A stretch of 64,000 nt of DNA, taken from assembly GCF_001685485.1 (NCBI RefSeq), contig NZ_BDEL01000001.1:3407501-3471500 (forward strand), in the 5' to 3' direction. Below, piece after piece: positions 27,951 through 35,036 of the stretch. This stretch comes from Formosa haliotis. GTDB taxonomy: Bacteria; Bacteroidota; Bacteroidia; Flavobacteriales; Flavobacteriaceae. Numbering within the stretch: the stretch's first letter is position 1; the number at the start of each line of letters is the position of its first letter. Under the pieces are notes generated by a model, which searched no databases, was not told the origin of the DNA, and worked only from the letters and a program-made list of their open reading frames with translations. The position numbers were made by a program, and so were the translations under genes.

Positions 27951-28766
27951 CTACATAAACTGTAAATTAATCCCAGTTAAAATTTGAAATACGGGTTGTA
28001 CACCTTCTACATAAATAGAATATTGTGGCTCAACATACATATTGAAAACCGTCTTGCCCATTTTTACAACTTTACCAATCCCTAATGCAATTGGAATTGA
28101 ATAGGCTTCTTTTTCGAAATCTAAAACCCAAATAGGAGCTCCTCTTAAATAAGTGCCTTTTCCTAACTGCCAAAAGTAAAAGGGTTGTATGGCTCCCATG
28201 TTTGTGGACTGTCTATCATCATCGCCAGCAAAAGAAGCTTGCCAGGTGATTAAACCTCCAAATTGAAATATAGGTGATTTTGAAAAGAATGCAACAAAAG
28301 CAAACCCTCCTTGCCATTTACCCGTTCCTAGTAAGTCGTCTGAAGCTGTAGGTGCGGTAATAGATGGTCCAATTCCAATGGTCGATGTCGCATCTGAGAC
28401 TAAGGTATAGGCTAAAAAGGCATTAAAATCGCCTAATCCACTTGTGGTATTTACAACGCCATTGGCATTTGGTAAGCCCAAAGTAGAAAACGGCATAGAA
28501 GCACGTAGTAATAATTTTCCTTTAGCCATAGGTTTAGCGAAGCGTACCCATGTGGTATTCATAAAAGCATCATCTGGAGATTCTGCTAATTTAGGCATAT
28601 AATAGTTTTGAAAACTTAAGGCCGTCATATTCGCCAAAGGGTTGTTGGCTTGTGCTGCACTTGCACTTGGATCTGGTTTTTCTTCAGTTTCTGTTTCAGA
28701 TTGAGCAAATCCGATAGCACTTATAAAGATGCAGCATAATGCTAAAAGGTAGTTTTTTCTAATCAT
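27951..28766 (-). CDS. Outer-membrane transporter-like beta-barrel protein
   Basis: A 271-residue protein with signal peptide MIRKNYLLALCCIFISAIGFAQ. Alternating strands with many aromatic residues lead to the family-like stretch GAIQPFYFWQLGKGTYLRGAP and IPIALGIGKVVKMGKT, and a barrel-type C-terminus (QILTGINLQFM). It is related to the outer-membrane remnant at 21803-22130 and, more distantly, to the protein at 23206-24015. It is monocistronic, with a TATTTTTG -7 element upstream. The transported substrate is unknown. Confidence 0.75.
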   Translation of the reverse strand: MIRKNYLLALCCIFISAIGFAQSETETEEKPDPSASAAQANNPLANMTALSFQNYYMPKLAESPDDAFMNTTWVRFAKPMAKGKLLLRASMPFSTLGLPNANGVVNTTSGLGDFNAFLAYTLVSDATSTIGIGPSITAPTASDDLLGTGKWQGGFAFVAFFSKSPIFQFGGLITWQASFAGDDDRQSTNMGAIQPFYFWQLGKGTYLRGAPIWVLDFEKEAYSIPIALGIGKVVKMGKTVFNMYVEPQYSIYVEGVQPVFQILTGINLQFM

Positions 28767-29164
28767 AATGGTATTGATTTAATAGAATAGTTTTATTCAA
28801 AAATAAATTAAATTATGTGTTTCTCGTGGTCTTTCTTAAACGATTTCATTTTTTTGTTTCAGACCTCGTGAGATGTAATAAATATACTAAATAAAAGTCA
28901 GTGTTAATTATAAATTAGAATGCAATTGGTACTACGCAAAAAGACGTTATGTCTGGTTTAATTTGAATTGAAATAAAAGTTAAGTTTTCTTTAAAGTGAT
29001 TTTTAAGATGTAATTTATATGTTAATTTGTGCAGAAATAAAACCAAAGCAAGAGATCTAAAAATATAATCGGTTTGACCTTTGAATAACATTTAAAAAGG
29101 TTTTATTTTTAAACAATTAAATTAATCAGAGGATTACCTATAATTATTTAAACACATTTACCTC
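28767..29164. other. Divergent intergenic region
   Basis: A 398-base AT-rich gap between divergent genes. A minus-strand TATTTTTG (28798-28805) fits as the -7 element of the outer-membrane protein gene. I found no small gene, RNA or terminator in the rest. Confidence 0.5.
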
Positions 29165-29542
29165 ATGAGCGCAACAGAGCTAGGATTAACAGCAATAGAA
29201 ATAGATAACATTTCCGAACGTAACGATTTTCATATCGCACCACTTAGGGAAGATGGTACAACGTATGGAACTTTAACATGGATCTGGTCTGTGCAAGTAG
29301 ATCATCAGTTATATGTAAGAGCCTATCATGGTAAGGATTCTAGATGGTATCAAGCTGCGGTTAATCAAAAACAAGGTAAAATACAGGCTGCCGGATTTGA
29401 AAGAAATGTGCGCTTCGAACCTGTTTCGGGCGATATAAATGCTAAAATTGATGAGGCTTATAAAGAAAAATATGGCGATAGTCCGTACTTAAATACCATG
29501 ATAAATCAGCATGCTAGAATGTCTTCACTTAGGGTGTATTAG
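29165..29542 (+). CDS. DUF2255 family protein
   Basis: A 125-residue cytoplasmic protein matching DUF2255. It has the conserved FHIAPLREDGTTYGTLTWIW, then VDHQLYVRAYHGKDSRWYQAA and a C-terminal helical part (DEAYKEKYG). The fold is related to the split-barrel flavin-reductase or nitroreductase-like proteins in general appearance, but no activity is established. No signal peptide. It is convergent with the HutD gene, sharing a bidirectional terminator between them. Confidence 0.85.
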   Translation: MSATELGLTAIEIDNISERNDFHIAPLREDGTTYGTLTWIWSVQVDHQLYVRAYHGKDSRWYQAAVNQKQGKIQAAGFERNVRFEPVSGDINAKIDEAYKEKYGDSPYLNTMINQHARMSSLRVY

Positions 29543-29591
29543 CGAATAACATAATTTTTAAGTCGTTTTCTGTTTGAGAAGAAATGGCTTT

Positions 29592-29635
29592 AAAACGGGT
29601 TTGTTTGATGAATTTCAAATAAATCCGTTTTTTTT
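29592..29635. terminator. Bidirectional terminator between DUF2255 and HutD genes
   Basis: AAAACGG-G-TTTGTTTGA / TCAAATAAA-T-CCGTTTT with a small loop and a T8 tail on the plus strand. Confidence 0.8.
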
Positions 29636-29753
29636 AGATAGGAATTTACCTGTGTAAAGGTTAAGTCACTGCTGTATAGAGTGATTTGAGCTATAATTAT
29701 AAAATTTCATCCCGATTGAATTTTTAGGAACTTGTATTCGGTTTATATCTTTT

Positions 29754-30332
29754 CTAAAAAATGGTCACAACAACTAACATACTGGGTTCAAGACTTTTTA
29801 ATTGGAAGTTGCTGTTTTCTTTCACATCGAAAATGATAAGTGAACCTTCATTTATTTTGTTGGTCTTTGTCTTGTGTTCCAAACTTAATTGGCCTTCGTA
29901 AACATAGATAGCTATGGTTTTTAAACCCTCTTCAGGAGTTGGGTGCCAGGAGCTTTCTCTTTCTAGGGTAATTGAAGATAAGGATGTTTTTGTATTGCCG
30001 GTTGTCATCACATTGAAATCTGTGCAACGCCCAATGCAGGTGGTATTCCAGTCGCCTTTAAACACATCGATATCACCACGATTAAGGGTAATACTATGCC
30101 TATTCTTGTGTTGTAGCGTTATTTGTCCATCTAAAACCAATAATTGTCTGTTTACACCTGCTAACGATGTGAATGTCGAGTGTTCTACCCGTACCGTAGC
30201 GGTGCTTAACCGCAGGTTGAAATTCAACTCAGAATACTTTGCTGTTGGCGGATCTATAAATAATTCGGTAGTTGTGCCTCCAGACCAAGGTTTAGGGGTA
30301 AAACGATGTGGAGGAAATATTTGAAGACTCAT
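29754..30332 (-). CDS. HutD/Ves family cupin protein
   Basis: A 192-residue protein of the HutD/Ves family. It has the N-terminal signature KPWSGGTTTELFIDPP, followed by FNLRLSTATVRVEHSTFTSLAGVNRQLLVLDGQI, which forms the double cupin core. HutD is found with histidine-utilisation genes and Ves is an E. coli stress-linked protein; neither has a proven reaction. No hut genes are visible nearby. The gene stands alone and converges on DUF2255. Confidence 0.88.
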   Translation of the reverse strand: MSLQIFPPHRFTPKPWSGGTTTELFIDPPTAKYSELNFNLRLSTATVRVEHSTFTSLAGVNRQLLVLDGQITLQHKNRHSITLNRGDIDVFKGDWNTTCIGRCTDFNVMTTGNTKTSLSSITLERESSWHPTPEEGLKTIAIYVYEGQLSLEHKTKTNKINEGSLIIFDVKENSNFQLKSLEPSMLVVVTIF

Positions 30333-30525
30333 AAATAAAGGTTTTACTTTTGTAAAAATAAGATTCTTTAACTAAGCAGAAGTTATAATAGGTAATAAAG
30401 GATATACTTTAAGCGAGACCGCTTTTTTAGGTCGATTTAAATAGATATTTTTAAGGTATGCTTAATTCGATTGCCTTGTCAAGATAAACGAATTATTCAG
30501 TCTAAAATTTTAATCCTCAAAACTG

Positions 30526-31089
30526 TTGAAAATTCTTATTGTTACTCTTATTATATTCAGTGTTGCAACCACAGGTTTAGCACAACAATTTTCTAGTGGG
30601 GATTGGGTGGATTTTGAAAATGAATCGCGAAGAACTTTAAAAGTCACGCAATCTGAAGTTTTTAAGTATAACGATTTTCAGTTTCATGTCACATGGAACG
30701 ATACTCTAAGTTATTCTGGTAATATTGGGTATTATGGAGGGATTTCCGAATTAAAGGTTTTCAAGCAAGATAAATTATTACAGACTGCGCAAGATATCGA
30801 GGATGGTATTGGCTTAGGTGAGATTGTAATTGAATTATATGATTATAATATGGATGGTTTTCTCGATTTTTCGGTGGTTCGAGAATGTGGTGCGTCCTGC
30901 TATTACGCGTATTATTTGTTCGATACCACACTTCAAAAATTCGTGCATCAGGAATCATGGGATGATATCCGTATTCAGAAATTAAATAAAATCGAAAAAT
31001 TAATTGCTGTCTACCCAGACCGATTTGAAGGCCATACTACAAACACGTTGTACAAAGTAAAAGGGAGTACCTTAATCCGTGTTAAGTAA
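30526..31089 (+). CDS. Secreted hypothetical protein with calcium-type loop
   Basis: A 187-residue protein that appears to start at a TTG (30526), as an in-frame stop lies 15 bases upstream and no ATG is available before the signal peptide MKILIVTLIIFSVATTGLAQ. The mature part is beta-rich (FQFHVTWNDTLSYSGNIGYYGG) with DYNMDGFLDF, a DxNxDGxxD loop of the EF-hand/dockerin kind, then two cysteines in VVRECGASCYYAY. This resembles the XAC2610-like family in general form, but I am not certain. The gene is alone and converges on the nap operon. Confidence 0.7.
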   Translation: MKILIVTLIIFSVATTGLAQQFSSGDWVDFENESRRTLKVTQSEVFKYNDFQFHVTWNDTLSYSGNIGYYGGISELKVFKQDKLLQTAQDIEDGIGLGEIVIELYDYNMDGFLDFSVVRECGASCYYAYYLFDTTLQKFVHQESWDDIRIQKLNKIEKLIAVYPDRFEGHTTNTLYKVKGSTLIRVK

Positions 31090-31123
31090 ATCCTATGGAA
31101 AATAGAGGAAACTGACTATAAAG

Positions 31124-31138
31124 TTGAGTTTTCGTCAA
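31124..31138. repeat. 15-base motif shared with 37934-37948 (downstream copy)
   Basis: TTGAGTTTTCGTCAA, an inverted repeat TTGA-N7-TCAA that here extends to AAGTTGA / TCAACTT. The same 15 bases recur upstream of napD, so the two copies bracket the nap operon. Confidence 0.6.
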
Positions 31139-31232
31139 CTTCACAGACCCAAATAAATATTATAAACGCCAAGTTGAAAGCCGCTTTAAATTAGCAAAGC
31201 TTAACTTGATTTTTTAAGGCTGTTTATGTGTG

Positions 31233-32474
31233 TTAATGACGGTCTTCTATGGTCTCTTTCTTTTTATAACGTAGTTCCCCAAGTTCTATACCTATAGCGG
31301 TTTTAGCCAGTATGGTAAACACAAAGGCACCCAATGCCCAAATCCCTAAAGTCACACCTATCTCGATACCTGTTGGTAAATACTCTACAATTTTTCCGTA
31401 AGGTCCAGGGATAAATCCTGGAACAATAAGTCCGAATCCTTTTTCAATCCAAATTGCAACAAATAACATAAAACAACAAACATATAAGACCTTAAGATTA
31501 TTTCGGAACCGATTAAATGTCAGGATGATTGTTGCAATAACATTTAGCGGAATGGCCGTCCAAATCCACGGTAATAAGGCATTTTTACCATGAAGACCAA
31601 AGAATAAATAATAGGCGCTTTCACTGTGGTGAGTAGGCGCATAGAACTCTTTAAATAATTCTGAAATTAACATGATAAGATTGATTTGTGCAGCCACAGT
31701 AACAATCATTGCAATTTTTTTAATGGTTTTATCTGGAATATTAAAGGCCGAAAACGAGCGGATAATGGCTAAAACTAAAATAATTAATGCAGGTCCTGCA
31801 GCAAAAGCTGAAGCTAAAAATCGAGGTCCTAATAAGGCGTTATTCCAAAATGGACGGGCTTGTAAACCTTGATATAAAAAGGCTGTTACCAAGTGAATCC
31901 CTACGGCCCAAAATACAGATAGAACTGCTCCTGGAACATAAACACTTTTTTTGGCTTCTTTACCTTGATAATGCCTAAATAGGATATAAAAAGGAATAGA
32001 AATATTAATAAATAAATAACCGTTTAAAACAATAACATCCCAAGTAAGCATAGAATTAGGGAAATTGAATACACCAATACCGGGAATCATATGCCAAAGT
32101 ACCGACGGACCACCCATATCGGCAACTACAAACGCTAAACACATAATTAATGCTGCCACGGCGAGGCCTTCGCCAATTAAAACGGCTTGTTTAAAATCGA
32201 CATCTTTTAACACATAAGTCGGCATAACAAGCATTACAGCAGCCGCAGCTACTCCTACCAAAAAGGTGAAATTAGAAATGTATAATCCCCAACTTACACG
32301 ATCGGTCATGCCCGTAACACTAAGTCCTTCTTCTAGTTGAATGGAGTAACAATACATACCAATTAACATGACTAATGTTAGAACGCCCATCCATATGTGA
32401 TACTTTATAGACCCTTTTGTAATGGTGTCTAAACTATCGACTACTAAACTTTTTAATACTTTAAATCGTCCCAT
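31233..32474 (-). CDS. NrfD/PsrC-family integral membrane quinol dehydrogenase subunit
   Basis: A 413-residue polytopic protein with about ten transmembrane helices, of the NrfD/PsrC/DsrP family that exchanges electrons with membrane quinones. Typical features are GMTDRVSWGLYISNFTFLVGVAAAAVML near the N-terminus and several Gly/Pro-rich helices. It is the last gene of the nap operon, 83 bases after the four-cluster FeS protein, the usual NrfC/NrfD pairing. In this operon it most likely supplies electrons to NapA in place of NapC or NapGH. No heme-binding motifs are present. Confidence 0.9.
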   Translation of the reverse strand: MGRFKVLKSLVVDSLDTITKGSIKYHIWMGVLTLVMLIGMYCYSIQLEEGLSVTGMTDRVSWGLYISNFTFLVGVAAAAVMLVMPTYVLKDVDFKQAVLIGEGLAVAALIMCLAFVVADMGGPSVLWHMIPGIGVFNFPNSMLTWDVIVLNGYLFINISIPFYILFRHYQGKEAKKSVYVPGAVLSVFWAVGIHLVTAFLYQGLQARPFWNNALLGPRFLASAFAAGPALIILVLAIIRSFSAFNIPDKTIKKIAMIVTVAAQINLIMLISELFKEFYAPTHHSESAYYLFFGLHGKNALLPWIWTAIPLNVIATIILTFNRFRNNLKVLYVCCFMLFVAIWIEKGFGLIVPGFIPGPYGKIVEYLPTGIEIGVTLGIWALGAFVFTILAKTAIGIELGELRYKKKETIEDRH

Positions 32475-32557
32475 TTATTATTGTTTTATATCAAACAGCT
32501 GAGGTGTGATGTACGCTCAAACTTCCGATTTATATGCTTTCTTTTTTGGTATATAGC

Positions 32558-33687
32558 TTAATCCATAAAGTACCAGAATTTAGGATCTGTTCCTAAATCT
32601 TCCTTTAGTCTAAATACTTTTTTGTTTTCTAAAACCCAACGTATCGTGCTATTTGGGTCTAATAGGTTTCCGAAAATTCTAGCTCCTGTTGGGCAAGCTT
32701 CTACGCAAGCTGGGTTTTTTCCTTTTCTAGAGCGTTGTACACAGAAGGTACATTTTTCCATCACTCCTTTTTTACGCATTCTGTTCCCCAAGTAATGTTG
32801 ATTTTTGTTTACTTCAGATTCAGGAACTTCAGGTTTGCTCCAATTAAATCGGCGGCCATCGTAAGGGCAGGCGGCCATACAATATCGGCATCCTACACAC
32901 CAATCGTAATCTACAACTACAAGACCATCGTCTTCTTTCCAGGTGGCTTGTACCGGACAAACTTCAACACATGGCGGGTTGTCGCAATGAAAACATTGAG
33001 TCCCCATATAAAAATGGCCCTCTACAGGTACTTCGTGATAGTAATTATCGTCGGCCTTATCAAATTTAAATCCTTCTCCGTCTTTCATTTCGTGAATACG
33101 GATATATTGCATTTCTGAATTCCGATCTTGATTGTTTTCCTTTACACAAGCACTTACACAATCCATGTAGCCTTGGCATTTAGAAATATTGAAAGCATAA
33201 CCAAATAAGACATCTTCAGCTGGATTTTCTGCAGTCATACTAATGGTTTTTCCAGTGCGTAATTCGTAAGACCGCATCAGCCTATTTATGGTGTCTTGCT
33301 TTTCTTCATCGGACATTAACTTGTAATTGCCCTTAAATTGTTCTTCCCAATCTATTTGTGCTTTTTCCTTAGCATCATCGCTAGCAAGCGTACTACACGA
33401 GGTGCTTATAGCTCCGGCGCCTATTAGTAAACTTGCCGTGAGTTTTTTAAAAGCCGTTCTACGGTCCATTTTAACATCGAAAACTTGGTCGAAACCATCT
33501 TTATGGCGTTCGTCTCCTATAGATGCATTAATGGCTGCTTCGTAAAATTCATCGGCACTAAGTTCTTCTTCATTTTGATTATGACTGCCGCATCCCCCTT
33601 CAGTTTTTCCACAACCACAGCTACCCGAGGTTTCCTTTTTTTATTTAGACCTAAATCTAAAGCGTACCATTTTTTATTATTGCTCAT
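32558..33687 (-). CDS. Periplasmic 4Fe-4S ferredoxin subunit (NrfC/PsrB/DsrO-like) with extended Tat signal, frameshifted near the N-terminus
   Basis: Three ferredoxin segments carry four 4Fe-4S clusters: CQGYMDCVSAC, then CFHCDNPPCVEVCP, CVGCRYCMAACP and CTFCVQRSRKGKNPACVEACP. The pairing with NrfD is standard. The long frame starts at the internal MDRRTAFKKLTAS (33469), a Tat motif. An ATG at 33687, after an AGGAGGT, opens MSNNKKWYALDLGLNKK and breaks in the seven-base T run at 33636-33642. One added base joins it to a Cys/Gly-rich stretch (SCGCGKTEGGCGS) and an acidic helix, then the Tat motif. Such extended Tat leaders are known in Bacteroidota cofactor proteins, so the full-length frame is likely the true gene and the break an error or a recent mutation. 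Confidence 0.83.
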
Positions 33688-33700
33688 ACCTCCTCTGTTT

Positions 33701-34330
33701 TTAATGATCTAAATCTTGTTTACGTTCTAGTTCGATATGACTATTGAATTGTGCTGGCCATCGCGATTCGAAACCTGGACTATGCGGATTATGGCAATTA
33801 ACACATGTCATTGAAGCTCTTGGCGGTGCCCAACCGGCTACTTTTTTTCCGTGTGCACCTCCTTTCCAATCTTCAAATTGGTTGGCGTGACATTGAGCAC
33901 ATACTTTATAACTACTATTGAAATCTATTCTGGTACCCGTAAGACTTTTTAGATTATTCATGTCGTTTCCATTATGGCAGGTTGTGCAATTCATGGCATC
34001 TCCATTAGCATGATTTAATTTAATGTCCCAATGGGCTTTTTGTCCCGATTCACTATACATTTGGGTTACAGGTTGTGTATGGCATTCTATACAAGCATAC
34101 GATTTTAATTGCCCTTTGCGTTCCGGAATTAAAAAGGTATGTTCTCCTTCGGTAATCTTAATTAAATTGGTGCCTTCTAACAATTCTTCCGAAGTAAGTT
34201 TTCCGTGATAAGGTTTGCTTTCTGCATTAATTTTATCAGTAATAGAATGATATTTTTCTTCCTTTTTACAAGAACTAAATACCATAATAACCAAGGCTAA
34301 TAAACAATATGTTATATTTCTATTTCTCAT
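33701..34330 (-). CDS. Tetraheme c-type cytochrome lipoprotein
   Basis: A 209-residue precursor with lipobox VFSSC, starting at the ATG at 34330 (MRNRNITYCLL); the longer frame upstream overlaps the previous gene and is not used. Four CxxCH heme motifs are present: CIECH, CTTCH, CAQCH and CVNCH. The ligand-rich C-terminal region ends NPHSPGFESRWPAQF. As a membrane-anchored tetraheme cytochrome in the nap operon it is a candidate relay between the FeS/NrfD pair and the other tetraheme protein. Its start overlaps the end of that gene by 11 bases, indicating translational coupling. It is not a NapC/NirT homologue by eye. Confidence 0.88.
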   Translation of the reverse strand: MRNRNITYCLLALVIMVFSSCKKEEKYHSITDKINAESKPYHGKLTSEELLEGTNLIKITEGEHTFLIPERKGQLKSYACIECHTQPVTQMYSESGQKAHWDIKLNHANGDAMNCTTCHNGNDMNNLKSLTGTRIDFNSSYKVCAQCHANQFEDWKGGAHGKKVAGWAPPRASMTCVNCHNPHSPGFESRWPAQFNSHIELERKQDLDH

Positions 34331-35033
34331 CGGTAGTCTTGAATGATCTTTTAAAAGCACTCTCATCCATGATCGGCGCTTCGTTAGTTTTTGGTAAATG
34401 ACATTGTCTACAATTAATACGTTCTGGATGCGTGGTTCTAATTTCTTTAGGAGCACTTGGTCCGGCATGACAAGAAATACAGCTTTCACGCATTTCTAAT
34501 TGATGCGGAATCATTGGTGGTGTGCCTATTAAAGCGTTATTTACCCCAACTCCAACTTTAGGAGGTGTTTCTTTATTAAAAGCAAACGGTTTAAATGTGG
34601 CATCTGTCTTTTTCTCGACATGGCATTGGCGGCAATTTATCATTTCTGGATGCGGTGTAATCGGGGCATAGGCATTGTACTTCTCTACAAAGCCACCGTC
34701 TTGATGACATTGAATACAGGTGTTTCCACCTACGCTATGATCGTTAGCAACCGGATGCGGAATAGTAGGCGGCGCCCCAAGAAAAGCCCTATTGTTATAA
34801 TAGTCTTTTAAAAATCGCTGATGATCTTCGTCTACAGGTAAGTTAACGTAGTCTGTGCTAAAATCGGAACGTTTAAACATACCGCTTTCTAGAGGGATAA
34901 CCTTGCCCGAAGGTGCTTCTATAATAGGTGTATAGGCTTCCTCTAGTCCTTCCCTATAGCTGAAATTCCAAATGGTAATAAAGGCTATAAAAATGATGAC
35001 GAAAAATGATATGATTACAAGTCTCTTTTTCAT
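34320..35033 (-). CDS. NapB-like tetraheme cytochrome, apparent internal duplication
   Basis: A 237-residue protein with one N-terminal anchor or signal (LVIISFFVIIFIAFITIW) and four CxxCH motifs. The two halves match each other. Half one has FLGAPPTIPHPV, TCIQCHQDGG and PEMINCRQCH. Half two has LIGTPPMIPHQL, SCISCHAGPS and PERINCRQCH. Each half looks like a complete diheme NapB unit. NapB is the electron donor bound to NapA, and this gene starts 3 bases after napA. A four-heme NapB would be unusual compared with the diheme protein of Proteobacteria. Confidence 0.85.
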   Translation of the reverse strand: MKKRLVIISFFVIIFIAFITIWNFSYREGLEEAYTPIIEAPSGKVIPLESGMFKRSDFSTDYVNLPVDEDHQRFLKDYYNNRAFLGAPPTIPHPVANDHSVGGNTCIQCHQDGGFVEKYNAYAPITPHPEMINCRQCHVEKKTDATFKPFAFNKETPPKVGVGVNNALIGTPPMIPHQLEMRESCISCHAGPSAPKEIRTTHPERINCRQCHLPKTNEAPIMDESAFKRSFKTTDEK

Positions 35034-35036
35034 AAC

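Noticed and set aside
32558..33469. FeS protein starting at the internal ATG 33469 as a complete gene
   Set aside because: An in-register upstream stretch with a leader, Cys/Gly-rich segment and acidic helix becomes readable with one added base. I keep the longer interval and note the break.
34330..34489. N-terminal extension of the tetraheme lipoprotein
   Set aside because: The extension overlaps the upstream cytochrome gene in another frame and would bury the signal peptide with its lipobox. ATG 34330 is used.
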